Shown: positions 36,255 through 47,121, numbered from the stretch's first letter. The stretch is 64,000 nt of DNA from Rhodobacteraceae bacterium SB2 (GCA_001642945.1 LGRT01000004.1:345430-409429), one strand, 5' to 3'. Numbers and translations are program-made. The notes: generated from the sequence alone by a model not told the origin.

Positions 36255-38435
36255 ATGACCCAAGACCAGATTGGACAGATCCGCGGCGAGGTGAAAAACC
36301 GCCCCAAGCTTGAAGGGGGGAAGCGGTTCGAAATGATGTCAGAATTTTCGGAGGCGGGGGATCAACCTACCGCAATCCGCGAACTGACGGCGGGCATTCA
36401 AGGACAAGAGCGCGATCAGGTTCTACTGGGCGCAACAGGCACCGGTAAAACCTTTACTATGGCCCGTTTAATCGAAGAAACCCAACGGCCTGCGATTATT
36501 CTGGCGCCCAATAAAACGCTTGCAGCGCAGCTTTATGGAGAGTTTAAAAGCTTTTTTCCCGACAATTCAGTCGAATATTTCGTCAGCTTTTATGATTATT
36601 ATCAACCCGAAGCCTATGTCGCGCGCTCGGATACCTATATCGAAAAAGAAAGCCAAATAAACGAGCAGATTGACAGAATGCGCCATTCTGCAACCCGCGC
36701 TTTACTAGAAAGGGATGACGTTATCATCGTGGCTTCGGTATCGTGTATCTATGGGATTGGGTCGGTCGAAACCTATGGCGCGATGACGCAAGATCTCAAA
36801 GCCGGTGAAAATTACAATCAACGCCAAGTGATGGCGGACCTTGTTGCGCAGCAATATAAGCGCAATGATCAAGCCTTCCAACGCGGATCCTTTCGCGTCA
36901 GAGGGGACAGTTTGGAAATATTTCCAGCGCATCTCGAAGACCGCGCCTGGCGGTTATCTTTTTTTGGTGATGAGCTTGAAAATATCACCGAGTTTGATCC
37001 GCTGACCGGTGAAAAAACCAATTCTTTTGAGCAGATCCGGATCTACGCCAATTCGCATTACGTAACCCCGAAACCCACCATGCAGCAGGCCTTGATCAGC
37101 ATCAAAACCGAGCTGCGCCAGCGCCTTGATCAATTGGTCAATGAAGGCAAATTGCTCGAAGCCCAGCGTTTAGAGCAAAGAACCAATTTTGACCTCGAAA
37201 TGCTGGAAGCCACTGGTGTGTGCAACGGCATCGAAAATTACTCACGCTATTTGACGGGGCGTGCGCCGGGCGAGCCTCCCCCCACTTTGTTTGAGTTTAT
37301 ACCCGATAATGCAATCGTCTTTGCCGATGAAAGCCATGTCAGCGTACCTCAGATTGGCGCGATGTATAAGGGCGATTATCGGCGCAAATTTACGCTGGCA
37401 GAACATGGGTTTCGACTGCCCTCTTGCATGGATAACAGGCCGCTTAAATTTGAAGAATGGAACGCGATGCGGCCGCAAACCATCTATGTTTCAGCCACCC
37501 CTGCCTCTTGGGAGCTTGAGCAAACAGGGGGCGTGTTTGTCGAGCAAATTATTCGCCCCACCGGGTTGGTTGATCCCAATATTGAAATCCGCCCCGTTGA
37601 GATGCAAGTGGATGATTTACTGGATGAAGTGCGCAAGGTCACGGTTGATGGGTTTCGCACATTGGTCACCACGCTGACCAAGCGCATGGCCGAAGATCTG
37701 ACCGAATACATGCATGAACAAGGCATAAAAGTGCGCTATATGCATTCGGATATCGACACGATTGAGCGTATTGAAATTCTGCGCGATTTGCGGTTGGGTG
37801 CCTTTGATGTTTTGATCGGAATTAATCTGCTGCGCGAAGGGCTCGATATTCCCGAATGCGGGCTGGTGGCAATCTTAGATGCAGATAAAGAAGGGTTCTT
37901 ACGCTCGGAAACCTCACTGGTTCAAACCATTGGCCGCGCCGCGCGCAACGCGCAAGGTCGCGTGATTATGTATGCAGATAGAATTACTGGCAGCATGGAG
38001 CGCGCCTTGGCTGAAACCGATCGCCGCCGAGAAAAGCAAGTGGCGTATAACACCACCCATGGCATCACGCCTCAAACCATAAAAAAGAATGTCGAAGATA
38101 TTCTGTCAGGGCTTTATAAAGGCGATACGGATCAATCACGCGTCACCGCGCAAATTGACTCGCCTTTGGCCGGGGGTAATCTGCAAACTGTTTTGGAGGG
38201 TTTGCGCAACGATATGCGAAAGGCCGCCGAGAATCTTGAATTTGAAGAGGCAGCCCGGTTGCGGGATGAGGTGAAACGTTTAGAGGCGGTTGATCTGGCA
38301 ATTGCCGATGATCCGCTGGCCCGCCAATCTGCGGTTGAGGCCGCCGGCGAAGCCGCTGTAAAATCGCGAGGCCGGTCAAAAGCTGGGCGCGGGGGTACCC
38401 GCACCTATCGCGGCCAGGCGCAACGCAAAGCCTAA
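36255..38435 (+). CDS. uvrB: Excinuclease ABC subunit B
   Basis: A 726-aa helicase-like damage verifier of nucleotide excision repair. Walker A is GATGTGKT (residues 59-66), the beta-hairpin that probes DNA is [15 protein letters not shown], the DEAD-box-like motif reads VFADESH, and motif VI is QTIGRAARN. The C-terminal UVR motif ([15 protein letters not shown]) binds UvrC. A basic Gly/Arg/Lys tail of about 30 residues follows. AGGAA precedes the ATG. No alphaproteobacterial SOS box (GTTC-N7-GTTC) is visible in the 200 nt upstream. Confidence 0.97.
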   Translation: MTQDQIGQIRGEVKNRPKLEGGKRFEMMSEFSEAGDQPTAIRELTAGIQGQERDQVLLGATGTGKTFTMARLIEETQRPAIILAPNKTLAAQLYGEFKSFFPDNSVEYFVSFYDYYQPEAYVARSDTYIEKESQINEQIDRMRHSATRALLERDDVIIVASVSCIYGIGSVETYGAMTQDLKAGENYNQRQVMADLVAQQYKRNDQAFQRGSFRVRGDSLEIFPAHLEDRAWRLSFFGDELENITEFDPLTGEKTNSFEQIRIYANSHYVTPKPTMQQALISIKTELRQRLDQLVNEGKLLEAQRLEQRTNFDLEMLEATGVCNGIENYSRYLTGRAPGEPPPTLFEFIPDNAIVFADESHVSVPQIGAMYKGDYRRKFTLAEHGFRLPSCMDNRPLKFEEWNAMRPQTIYVSATPASWELEQTGGVFVEQIIRPTGLVDPNIEIRPVEMQVDDLLDEVRKVTVDGFRTLVTTLTKRMAEDLTEYMHEQGIKVRYMHSDIDTIERIEILRDLRLGAFDVLIGINLLREGLDIPECGLVAILDADKEGFLRSETSLVQTIGRAARNAQGRVIMYADRITGSMERALAETDRRREKQVAYNTTHGITPQTIKKNVEDILSGLYKGDTDQSRVTAQIDSPLAGGNLQTVLEGLRNDMRKAAENLEFEEAARLRDEVKRLEAVDLAIADDPLARQSAVEAAGEAAVKSRGRSKAGRGGTRTYRGQAQRKA

Positions 38436-38459
38436 GCCAGCGTTGCAAGTGGCATTTCT

Positions 38460-39359
38460 TCACGGAGTTGGAATTGATGGTAAGGCTTTTAGATACTGGG
38501 CAATCGCCAATCGATCCTCGGGGCTCACCTTGGCAAGATTATCCACCACTTTGGCCATAGATCCCCCCACAACGTCGAAATCAGGCGTCAAACCGCTTTC
38601 AAGGTAATCGGCAATGTCTTCAAGGCGCCACTTTAAAGCTGCCGGCGTTATATTGGGAATACGTCCCGTACCAGAGGGGTTATTTGCCCCCGCTAACCAT
38701 TGCCCGCGCTTCAAGCCGCCCAGCGCGTTGCGCGCCGTATGACATTGCGCGCAATGGCCCAAAGCTTCAACCAAATACCGTCCACGTTCTTGCCCAGCAT
38801 CCAATGGGGATTTCAGATGCCAATCTGGCTCTGCAAAAAATAGTTTCCACAGCCCGACAAACCGCCTGAAACCAAAGGGAAATTGCAACTCATGGGGGGC
38901 TGACACCGTTTCAACAGCAGGCAGGCCTTGCCAGAACATCCAAAGATCGGAAACATCTTGCAGCGTCATATGCTGGTAGGCAGTATAAGGAAAAGCCGGG
39001 AAATAATGCTCCCCCATGGGGGATATTCCGCGGCGAATTGCAGTTTCGAAATCCGTAAAATCCCAACGGCCGACCCCGAAATTTTGTGACATTGAAATAT
39101 TTGGCGCCCGAAACACGCCATAGGGCGTGACAAAGCTTTGCCCGCCCCCCAATTGCAATGCAGCCTCGCTGGCCACGCTTGGTGTGCTGTGACAACTGCC
39201 ACAACCAGAGGCATAAAAAACCGCTGCGCCGCGCTCCGCATCGCTTGGCAGCTGCGTTATGTCTGAGCCTTGCACCGCAGGCGGCATCAATAACACAAGC
39301 GCGCCGAAACCTGCGATAAAGCCCAAAAGCGCTGATATAAACACCAGCCGCGTCAGCAC
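38460..39359 (-). CDS. Diheme c-type cytochrome, membrane-anchored
   Basis: A protein of about 299 aa with an N-terminal membrane anchor (LVFISALLGFIAGFGALVLL) and two haem c motifs: CGSCH and, about 150 residues later, CAQCH. Each haem is followed by a typical His...Met-type region. The pattern resembles cytochrome subunits that accept electrons from periplasmic dehydrogenases (alcohol, aldehyde or GMC type). The start is uncertain: GTG at 39359 has AAGG upstream and a normal N-terminus, while an in-frame TTG at 39425 would add 22 basic residues. It is convergent with uvrB. No dehydrogenase is adjacent. Confidence 0.82.
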   Translation of the reverse strand: MLTRLVFISALLGFIAGFGALVLLMPPAVQGSDITQLPSDAERGAAVFYASGCGSCHSTPSVASEAALQLGGGQSFVTPYGVFRAPNISMSQNFGVGRWDFTDFETAIRRGISPMGEHYFPAFPYTAYQHMTLQDVSDLWMFWQGLPAVETVSAPHELQFPFGFRRFVGLWKLFFAEPDWHLKSPLDAGQERGRYLVEALGHCAQCHTARNALGGLKRGQWLAGANNPSGTGRIPNITPAALKWRLEDIADYLESGLTPDFDVVGGSMAKVVDNLAKVSPEDRLAIAQYLKALPSIPTP

Positions 39360-39511
39360 TGCAGATGTGACCTTAGGACCATTTTGCCGCTTCCTTTCAA
39401 CCCGCACCGCCCCGATTCTGTCCAATCTTAGGCTTTATTCTTGACAAAACCGCGCTTGCGTCGCGACAGTCCTACTACAGCAAATCGACATCTCCAAGAC
39501 AGGTGAGTGAT

Positions 39512-41500
39512 ATGTCACACTTATATGAAATCAAAGAACTGCCGGATATGGAAATTTTCATGCCAGATGGCTGCCGGCTTTCGGCGCGGGTTTGGATGCC
39601 TGAAAATGCCCAACAGCATCCAGTGCCCGCCATCTTGGAATTTCTTCCCTACCGAAAGCGCGATGGCACAACCGCGCGCGACTGCCTGACTCATCCCTAT
39701 TTTGCAAAGCATGGCTATGCCTGTATTCGCGTGGATATGCGCGGCAATGGCGATAGCGAAGGCGTAATGGAAGATGAATATTCCCAGCAAGAACTAGAAG
39801 ATGCCGTCGCCACCATCAACTGGCTGGCCACCCAAAACTGGTGCAGCGGCGAGGTGGGAATGATGGGTATCAGCTGGGGCGGCTTCAATGCATTGCAAGT
39901 CGCCGCCCTGCAGCCAAAGGCGCTGAAAGCGATCATCACCTTATGCTCAACCGTCGATCGATATGCGGATGATATTCATTACAAAGGGGGCTGTTTACTG
40001 AATGAAAACCTAGGATGGGGCGCCACAATGTGGGCCTATTCTTCGCGCCCGCCCGATCCTGCTTTGGTGGGTGATGCCTGGCGTAAGCTGTGGCTCGAGC
40101 GGCTTGAGGCTGAACCGTTTCTGCCCATCATTTGGTTGCGCCATCAAAACCGCGATGCCTATTGGCGACATGGCTCAATCTGTGAAAACTATTCTGCGGT
40201 TAAAGCAGCGACCCTAGCGATAGGGGGGTGGGGCGATGCCTATAAGAATGCCGTGTCGCATCTGGTGGAAAATTTGCGCGCCCCGGTGAAAGGCATCGTG
40301 GGCCCATGGGTGCATAAATATCCGCATTTCGCAGTGCCCGAACCGCGGATTGGCTTCTTGCAAGAAGCCTTGCGCTGGTGGGATCATTGGTTGAAAAATT
40401 GTGATCAAAACATCGAACAAGATCCAGATTACACCGTCTATCTTATGGAAGGCGTGCGTCCAAAAACCTGGTATGAAAGCCGCGCCGGCCACTGGATCGC
40501 GGAAACAAATTGGCCCAATAGCTTGCAACATCACACCTTGCATCTACAATCTGATCATCGCTTGGGTATGAACGCTGCCAAGCTGTCAGAAGTGGTAAAA
40601 TCCCCCCAAACCTGCGGCGCCGCATCCGGGGAATATTGCGCCATCTGGTTGGGCCCAGAAATGCCGGGGGACCAACGCGGCGATGATGCTTTTTCAGCCT
40701 GTTTTACGTCAGAGCCCCTGCAAGAGCAGATGGATATTGTCGGGGCTCCTAAGCTTCAGCTGCGCCTGAGCTCTGACAAACCCGCTGCGCAGATCGCGGT
40801 GCGTTTGAACCATATTCATCCCGATGGCGCGGCAACCCGCATCACCTATGGTGTATTGAACCTGGCCCACCGAAACGGCCATAAGAAATCTGAGGCCTTA
40901 ATTCCTGGCACGGATATAGATATTGAACTGGCTTTGGATCAAATTGCCTATCGCGTGCCCAAGGGTCATACCATCCGCGTGGCCATTTCAACCAGCTACT
41001 GGCCGCTCTTATGGCCCGTAGCAGAGGCCGCTGAAATCACCTTGAAAGGCGGAGCTTTGGACCTGCCCCTGCGCAAAAGCGGCGATGCAGATGAACGTCA
41101 GTTTTTACCACCCGAAACCGCAGACCCTTGGAGGATCGCGCAGCTGCGCGCACCCAAAAATAGCCGCCGGCACATCACGAATATGGAAACGGGTGAGGTC
41201 ACTTTGGAAATTATTGATGATTTTGGCAGCGCCCGCGATCTTGAGCATGGCTTAATCCATGGCAGCATCGCGCGTGAATGGTGGACGATCCACCCCGATG
41301 ATCCGCTTTGCGCCAGCGCCCGCACGCATTGGACCTGCGAAAACAGCCGTGAGGGCTGGGTAACGCGCACGGAAACCTTTGCAAATATGACATCGGATCT
41401 GACGCATTTTCACCTAACCGCACGGCTGGAAGCCTATGAAAATGAACAATTGATCTTTGAAAAAGACCTATCGGAAAGCCTGCTCCGAGATCTGCGTTAA
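39512..41500 (+). CDS. CocE/NonD-family hydrolase (X-Pro dipeptidyl-peptidase-like)
   Basis: A 662-aa alpha/beta hydrolase. The nucleophile elbow is GISWGGFN (Ser near residue 116), preceded by the RVDMRGNGDSEG segment typical of the family, with Asp and His acid/base positions (a His near WVHKYPH) before the C-terminal jelly-roll domain (from about residue 370). Members hydrolyse cocaine esters, glutaryl-acylases or X-Pro peptides; the natural substrate is unknown. No signal peptide is seen. The ATG at 39512 has AGGTGA upstream and is preferred over GTG at 39503. It converges with the Dpp-type ABC operon, which may import its peptide-like substrate (inference). Confidence 0.85.
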   Translation: MSHLYEIKELPDMEIFMPDGCRLSARVWMPENAQQHPVPAILEFLPYRKRDGTTARDCLTHPYFAKHGYACIRVDMRGNGDSEGVMEDEYSQQELEDAVATINWLATQNWCSGEVGMMGISWGGFNALQVAALQPKALKAIITLCSTVDRYADDIHYKGGCLLNENLGWGATMWAYSSRPPDPALVGDAWRKLWLERLEAEPFLPIIWLRHQNRDAYWRHGSICENYSAVKAATLAIGGWGDAYKNAVSHLVENLRAPVKGIVGPWVHKYPHFAVPEPRIGFLQEALRWWDHWLKNCDQNIEQDPDYTVYLMEGVRPKTWYESRAGHWIAETNWPNSLQHHTLHLQSDHRLGMNAAKLSEVVKSPQTCGAASGEYCAIWLGPEMPGDQRGDDAFSACFTSEPLQEQMDIVGAPKLQLRLSSDKPAAQIAVRLNHIHPDGAATRITYGVLNLAHRNGHKKSEALIPGTDIDIELALDQIAYRVPKGHTIRVAISTSYWPLLWPVAEAAEITLKGGALDLPLRKSGDADERQFLPPETADPWRIAQLRAPKNSRRHITNMETGEVTLEIIDDFGSARDLEHGLIHGSIAREWWTIHPDDPLCASARTHWTCENSREGWVTRTETFANMTSDLTHFHLTARLEAYENEQLIFEKDLSESLLRDLR

Positions 41501-41523
41501 AACGGCCCTGGGCTTGGCATTTT

Positions 41524-43149
41524 TTAGCTTGCGGTCTCGGCCCGTTGCCGCGACAGATTGGTCAGCCAATCTGGGTCCATTTCAGGCACGGATGACAACA
41601 GCAAATTTGTATAGTCGGGATGCGGCGGTTGGAACACATCGGATTTTAGGCCTTGTTCGACCACTTCGCCCTGATTCATCACCACCACTTGATCCGCGAT
41701 GGCTTTCACCGTTGAAATATCATGCGTGATGAACAAATAGGTTAGGCCAAGCTCATCTTGAAGCCGCAGCAACAGCTTTAAAATACCTTCTTGCACGATC
41801 TGATCCAAGGCTGAGGTGACTTCATCGCAAATCACAAATTCGGGTTCTGCAGCCAGCGCCCGCGCGATACAAATCCGTTGCTTCTGCCCCCCCGATAATT
41901 CACCCGGCAAACGCGCCAGAAAGCTTGCATCGAGCTCGATCATCTCAAGCAATTCAACGATGCGCGCCTCTTTTTTTTCACCGCGCATGCCAAGATAAAA
42001 CTCTAACGGCCTACCAATAATATCGCGCACCGTTTGCCGCGGGTTCATCGCCGTATCAGCCATTTGATAAATCATCTGAATACGGCGCTTTTGATCTTTG
42101 CTGCGCTCAGACAGCTTTTTGGGCAGAGCCTCGCCATTAAACTCTATGCTGCCTGCAAGCTGGGGCAGCAATCCAGTGATCACCCGCGCCGTCGTTGATT
42201 TGCCCGAACCGGATTCGCCCACCACAGCAACGGTTGAACCGCGGGGCACCTCGATATCCACTTGGTGCAGAACCTTTACCGTTCCATAACTGGCATCAAT
42301 TCCTTTTAAAGACAGCAACGTATCGCTTGGTTTTTGAATTGGCTTCTCCAGCGCCCGTACGGACCATAGCGATTTTGTATAAGCCTCTTTGGGGTCGTTT
42401 AACATCACCCGCGTGCTCGCCTCTTCCACCTCTTCGCCATAGCGCAGCACTTTGATCACATCCGCCATTTGCGCCACCACGGCCAAATCATGCGTGATGT
42501 AAATAGCCGCAGTGTTGAACTCTTCAACAATCGCTCGCATCGAAGATAAAACTTCTACTTGCGTGGTGACGTCAAGCGCCGTTGTCGGTTCGTCAAACAC
42601 GATCAAATCAGGGCGCGGCGACATCGCCATAGCCGTCATCACGCGCTGCAATTGACCACCGGAAACCTGGTGTGGATATCGATCCCCAATATGATCAGGA
42701 TGGGGTAAATTTAACGCCCCATATAAGGTTTTCGCATCTGAATGTGCTTCTGCGCGCGGCTTAATCTTCGCGCGAATGGTCGAGGCGGTTGTTTGGTCAA
42801 GCAAGCGATGCGCAGGATTGAAGGAGGCGGCGGCAGATTGTGCAACATAGGTCATTCGGTTGCCCCAAAGCCCGCGCTTTTCACTTTCAGACAGCTGCGC
42901 AAGATCAGACCCGTCAAAAAGAATTTCACCCCCCGTGATGCGGCATCCCGGCTGGGTATAACCCATCGCGGCCAGCCCCAAGGTTGACTTGCCCGCCCCG
43001 GATTCCCCGATCAGGCCCAGCACCTCACCCCGATGCAGCTTCAGATCAACGCCTTTTACGATGTCATGCCATTTTTCATCTGAAAATCCTTGGATTTTCA
43101 AACCCTTTATCTCAAGCAGCACATCGCCTTTTTTCGTTTTATTGTTCAT
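41524..43149 (-). CDS. Dipeptide/oligopeptide-type ABC transporter, fused DppD-DppF ATPase
   Basis: A 541-aa protein with two complete ABC domains in tandem. The first has GESGAGKST and the signature VSGGQLQ, the second GESGSGKST and LSGGQKQR, each with Walker B (VFDEPTTALD; VICDEVTSALD). The fused form replaces separate DppD and DppF subunits. The ATG at 43149 overlaps the permease gene by 11 nt and is preferred over the in-frame start at 43191. It is the last gene of the four-gene import operon. Confidence 0.92.
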   Translation of the reverse strand: MNNKTKKGDVLLEIKGLKIQGFSDEKWHDIVKGVDLKLHRGEVLGLIGESGAGKSTLGLAAMGYTQPGCRITGGEILFDGSDLAQLSESEKRGLWGNRMTYVAQSAAASFNPAHRLLDQTTASTIRAKIKPRAEAHSDAKTLYGALNLPHPDHIGDRYPHQVSGGQLQRVMTAMAMSPRPDLIVFDEPTTALDVTTQVEVLSSMRAIVEEFNTAAIYITHDLAVVAQMADVIKVLRYGEEVEEASTRVMLNDPKEAYTKSLWSVRALEKPIQKPSDTLLSLKGIDASYGTVKVLHQVDIEVPRGSTVAVVGESGSGKSTTARVITGLLPQLAGSIEFNGEALPKKLSERSKDQKRRIQMIYQMADTAMNPRQTVRDIIGRPLEFYLGMRGEKKEARIVELLEMIELDASFLARLPGELSGGQKQRICIARALAAEPEFVICDEVTSALDQIVQEGILKLLLRLQDELGLTYLFITHDISTVKAIADQVVVMNQGEVVEQGLKSDVFQPPHPDYTNLLLSSVPEMDPDWLTNLSRQRAETAS

Positions 43150-44059
43150 CACGCAGCCCGCTTGTTTTATGCAAGAACCAATCAACCACAAAATTAATCG
43201 CCACGGTAAGCAACGCGATCGCCGCGGCTGGTAACAACGGGGTTAGCCCCGCCTTAATATCATATTGGGCGAACATAATCAGCGAGGCGTTTTCGCGCAC
43301 CATGGATCCCCAATCTGCGGTTGGAGGTTGAATTCCCACCCCTAGAAAAGACAACGCCGCGATGGTGAGAAACACGAAGCAAAACCGCAATCCAAATTCA
43401 GCGATCAGAGGCGGCATAATATTGGGCAAGATCTCTCGGCGCATAATCCACCACAGGCCCTCACCGCGCAGGCGGGCGGCCTCAACATAATCCATCACCA
43501 CAACGTTTAAGGACACTGCTCTGGTCAAACGAAACACCCGCGTGCTGTCTAAAACCGCGATAATAAGGATCAAATTGGTAACCGTTGATCCAAAAATGGA
43601 TAATAAAACCAATGCGAAAATCAGGCTAGGAATGGCCATCAACACATCTACCGCGCGGCTGAGAAATTGATCCAGCCAGCTTTGATTGATCGCAGCGGCA
43701 AGGCCCAGAGAACCACCGATTATAAACGCCAAAAGCGTGGTGGCGACCGCAATACCAACTGTATTTCGTGCCCCAAAAATCATCCGCGAAAAGATATCCC
43801 GACCAATCTGGTCGGTGCCAAACACATGCTCAGCGCTCCAAGCTGCATAGGGTTCGGGAAAAACCTCAGCCTCTCCATAAGGCGATAAAATCGGCGCGAA
43901 CACCGCCAATATAATGTAACCCAGAATAACGATCATCCCAAAACGGGCTGTCATCGGTGCTTTGCGCAAATCAAGAATTAGGCGTTGCCAAAGCGATCGC
44001 TTCTCGCTGACAGCACCGACCTCACCTAAGGCCGAATATGTGTTAGGTTCTTGGCTCAT
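43139..44059 (-). CDS. ABC transporter permease, DppC-like
   Basis: A 306-aa inner-membrane permease of the peptide/nickel family, second of a pair. It has an N-terminal cytoplasmic stretch, an early helix near residue 43, the HVFGTDQIGRDIFSRMIFGAR segment of DppC, and the EAA cytoplasmic loop (VEAARLRGEGLWWIMRREILPN), which contacts the ATPase. It overlaps the upstream DppB-like gene by 4 nt. Confidence 0.92.
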   Translation of the reverse strand: MSQEPNTYSALGEVGAVSEKRSLWQRLILDLRKAPMTARFGMIVILGYIILAVFAPILSPYGEAEVFPEPYAAWSAEHVFGTDQIGRDIFSRMIFGARNTVGIAVATTLLAFIIGGSLGLAAAINQSWLDQFLSRAVDVLMAIPSLIFALVLLSIFGSTVTNLILIIAVLDSTRVFRLTRAVSLNVVVMDYVEAARLRGEGLWWIMRREILPNIMPPLIAEFGLRFCFVFLTIAALSFLGVGIQPPTADWGSMVRENASLIMFAQYDIKAGLTPLLPAAAIALLTVAINFVVDWFLHKTSGLRDEQ

Positions 44060-45036
44060 TTTGGATGCAACAATCTCGGGTTGGTTACAATACCGATAAT
44101 ATCGGCAAGCAGGTTTAACAAAATATACGTTATTGCGAAGATCAACGCACAGCCCTGAACAACCGGGATGTCCCGGCTGGCCACGGCATCAACCATCAAT
44201 TGGCCGATGCCGGGATATACAAACACCACTTCTACCACGACCACCCCAACCACCAAATACGCCAGGTTGAACGCAATCACTGTCGCAATGGGCGCCCAAG
44301 CATTTGGCAAAGCATGCTTCAAAATCACTTCGCTTGGAGAGGCCCCCGATAAGCGGGCCATTTGAATATAGGGGCTGGCCAACAGGTTGATGATGGCCGC
44401 CCGCGTCATCCGCATCATATGCGCAACGATCACCAAAGTCAGCGTTAGTGCAGGCAAAGCCGCCCTGAACAAGCGCTCTCCAAATTGCGTATCGGCATCC
44501 ACATTCGCGAGCGATGGGAAGATAGGATAGAGCGAAGACAGAAACAAAATCAAAATATACGCCACAAAAAACTCGGGAAACGAGATGGTCGTCAGCGTAG
44601 CCATATTGACCGAACGATCAAAAAACGAATTGCGATAAAGCGCGGTCGTAATGCCCAAGATTAAGGCCAGTGGCACAGCAATCAACGCCGCCACCGACGC
44701 CAAGAATAACGTATTTTGAAGCCGCGGAGCCACCAGATCGATCACTTCGCGCGAGCGGTCAACGCCAGAGGCGTTGCGGCCCGAAAAAGAGGTGCCCAAA
44801 TCGCCCTGAAGCGCGGCTGCGATCCATTGCCCATAACGCACGATAGCAGGTTGGTCCAACCCCAACTCGCGCCGAAAAGCGGCGACCGTCTCTTCTGTCG
44901 CTGCTTGGCCCAGAACCGCTTGTCCGAAATCGCCTGGTAAAAGCTCCATTGAAGAAAAGATGATAATGGAGACAACAAACAACGTGACGAAGCCCATGGC
45001 CAGACGCCCGAGGACCGTTTTCAATACAGGATGCAA
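44056..45036 (-). CDS. ABC transporter permease, DppB-like
   Basis: A 326-aa inner-membrane permease, first of the pair. It has a helix near the N-terminus, the LPGDFGQAVLGQAA periplasmic segment with the LGLDQP(A)IVRYGQW pattern of DppB proteins, and the EAA-like loop MARLSGASPSEVILKHALPNAW. It starts 62 nt after the binding-protein gene with a stable hairpin in between, and overlaps the DppC-like gene at its end. Confidence 0.92.
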   Translation of the reverse strand: MHPVLKTVLGRLAMGFVTLFVVSIIIFSSMELLPGDFGQAVLGQAATEETVAAFRRELGLDQPAIVRYGQWIAAALQGDLGTSFSGRNASGVDRSREVIDLVAPRLQNTLFLASVAALIAVPLALILGITTALYRNSFFDRSVNMATLTTISFPEFFVAYILILFLSSLYPIFPSLANVDADTQFGERLFRAALPALTLTLVIVAHMMRMTRAAIINLLASPYIQMARLSGASPSEVILKHALPNAWAPIATVIAFNLAYLVVGVVVVEVVFVYPGIGQLMVDAVASRDIPVVQGCALIFAITYILLNLLADIIGIVTNPRLLHPK

Positions 45037-45059
45037 GATTTCCGTCCTAAAAAAGAATA

Positions 45060-45085
45060 CTCAGGCCAGAAAAATCTGGCCTGAG
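45060..45085 (-). terminator. Intercistronic hairpin between the binding-protein and permease genes
   Basis: An 11-bp perfect stem, CTCAGGCCAGA with TCTGGCCTGAG around a 4-nt loop, sits 14 nt after the stop of the substrate-binding-protein gene. On the minus strand it is followed by an interrupted T run (TATTCTTTTTT). It probably acts as a leaky terminator or as a 3' barrier that keeps the binding-protein mRNA more abundant than the permease part. Confidence 0.7.
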
Positions 45086-45098
45086 ACTTTGATTATAC

Positions 45099-46694
45099 TT
45101 ACGCGAACCACCAGCGCTCAACGCATTTTGCGCCATCGCTATCCCAGTTTGCAGCAACATTATCTTCCGTTGCAATCGCTTTGCTATTCGCGCTGACATA
45201 GCTGTTGAACAGCGGTACAATCGCGCCGCCATCATCGCTGATAAGGCTCTGACATTCGTAATACAGCTCTCTGCGCTTGCTATCGTCAAGCTCGGCGCGG
45301 GCCGCTTTGACCAATGCGTTGAACTTCTTGGATCCGTCCGTGCCTTTCCAAGCCGTATCGTTCCATTCCGTGTCATTGGTATAGGCGGCAGAGAACATCC
45401 AATCTTCGGTCGGACGACCGCCCCAATAACAGGCACACCAGCCTTTGGCATCGTTGTTCCAAACGTTTGACCAGTAACCGTCTTTGGGCTCGCGCACGAC
45501 TTCGATTTCGATCCCGGCTTCTGCAGCAGAGTTCGCAATCAATTGTGCTGCATCAACAGCACCTGCGAAAGCAGCATCCGAAGCTGACAAAGGAATTTTG
45601 CCGGAATGGCCTGATTTCTTATAATGGAACGCCGCTTTATCTGCATCAAACTCACGCTGTGGCATGTCTGAATTGTGATAACGGTTCGCCGTTGAAATCG
45701 GATGGTCATTGCCCACAGCGCCATAACCGAGCAACACTTTATCAACCAGCTCTTGACGCTTGATCGAATGTTTCAGCGCCATTCTCAGATCATAATTGTC
45801 AAACGGATCTACGCTTAAACGCATTGGGAAAGTGTAATGCGCGGTGCCTGTTTTCTCCATGATGTTGATATTTGGATTGCGCTTGAAAAGATTGATCGTT
45901 TTCAGATCAACGCGATCCATCGCATCAATATCGCCATTCATCAAGGCTGTCTGGCGCGCGGTTGGATCGATGATGGAAATCAATTCCACCTCATCAAAAT
46001 GCGCGCGGCCCTCTTTCCAATAATTCGGGTTGCGCTTCAAAACAGATTTCACACCGGGCTCAAAAGATTGAACGATGTAGCCACCAGTGCCGATACCTGA
46101 TGTCATGTCACCAGCGGGGCGAATGGAAATGTGATAATCACTTACGATGAAGGGAAAGTCAGCATTTGGGCTTTCCAGCTCAAAAACCACCCGATTTTTA
46201 CCATCAGCTTTCAACGATTTAACCGCAGTGAGCAGGCCTTTTGCGGCGGAGGTCGAATCCTCGCCCATATGGTGGTTGAAAGAGGCAAGCACATCTTCGG
46301 ATGTCATGGTTTTGCCATTGTGGAATTCAACGCCCTGACGCAGGTTGAACACCCAAGTTTGGCCATCGGCGGATTCGTAGCTTTCGGCCAGCTCTCCGAC
46401 CAATTGACCATCATTGCCAACTTCGGTCAGGTGGTTGCCGAACGTATAGCCATTCACAAGCGTGAAGTGGTTTTCAGAGGTTCCTGAATCCAACGTGTCC
46501 GTGGTTGAGCCATGCGCGATCCCCATTCTGAACAAGCCGCCGCTCTTTGGAGTGGCCGCCTCTGCACGATTGGCTAGGCTCAGCGCGGCTGGAACCGTCA
46601 GACCGGTTGCCAACACTGACATCATAAATTTACGACGATCAATGCTACCAGTCATCAACTTACGCGTTTGTAGATCAATGAACTTATCTTTCAT
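45099..46694 (-). CDS. Periplasmic substrate-binding protein of the Dpp-type ABC transporter
   Basis: A 531-aa family-5 extracellular solute-binding protein. The N-terminus has a Tat-type signal (DRRKFMM followed by a hydrophobic stretch ending in an ANRAEA cleavage region, about residues 18-46). Family segments include EVGNDGQLVGELAESYE, TWVFNLRQGVEFHNGKTMTSEDV (landmark of SBP_bac_5) and the C-terminal lobe. The ligand could be a di- or oligopeptide, opine or other. The ATG at 46694 has GGGAG 7 nt upstream. It is the first gene of the operon; the promoter must lie in 46695-47121. Confidence 0.92.
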   Translation of the reverse strand: MKDKFIDLQTRKLMTGSIDRRKFMMSVLATGLTVPAALSLANRAEAATPKSGGLFRMGIAHGSTTDTLDSGTSENHFTLVNGYTFGNHLTEVGNDGQLVGELAESYESADGQTWVFNLRQGVEFHNGKTMTSEDVLASFNHHMGEDSTSAAKGLLTAVKSLKADGKNRVVFELESPNADFPFIVSDYHISIRPAGDMTSGIGTGGYIVQSFEPGVKSVLKRNPNYWKEGRAHFDEVELISIIDPTARQTALMNGDIDAMDRVDLKTINLFKRNPNINIMEKTGTAHYTFPMRLSVDPFDNYDLRMALKHSIKRQELVDKVLLGYGAVGNDHPISTANRYHNSDMPQREFDADKAAFHYKKSGHSGKIPLSASDAAFAGAVDAAQLIANSAAEAGIEIEVVREPKDGYWSNVWNNDAKGWCACYWGGRPTEDWMFSAAYTNDTEWNDTAWKGTDGSKKFNALVKAARAELDDSKRRELYYECQSLISDDGGAIVPLFNSYVSANSKAIATEDNVAANWDSDGAKCVERWWFA

Positions 46695-47121
46695 ACCTAT
46701 CTCCCTATTGGTATTTTTTATTGGCTGCTCTAGTAAATGTTGCCTGAGCGATAATATCAACCCTTATATTATAAGTTTGCCTGGAAGCGGCCTAAGCCGA
46801 CAGGATTTCTGCCCCAGAACTTGAAAATGCCCACACAGAGGCACAAAAACACTCCTCTGATTTATTACATGCGATTCTGTTACCCAGTTGAACGGATCGG
46901 CCATCCTGCAACCCACCGGCCTGAGCGCCAGCAGCGCCAGCAGCGGATAAGTCAACAAACAGCGGGTGAAAACCGGCAAAATCAGCAAAGTCGCTTTTCA
47001 AAACCTTCTTTCAAGAAAAACTGGGCGTGGGGCCAGCCCACCCCGGATCACCAAGAAAGCGATTCTCCACCGCTTTTTTGCCTTGATCACCGCGCCAGAG
47101 CATCGTAAACACCCTCGCAGT
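46695..47121. other. Intergenic region between the Dpp-type operon and tRNA-Gln
   Basis: About 430 nt with no supportable gene. It must hold the promoters of the leftward ABC operon and of the rightward tRNA. I see a short CAGCAGCGCCAGCAG low-complexity stretch near 46930 but no confident operator or terminator. Confidence 0.5.
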
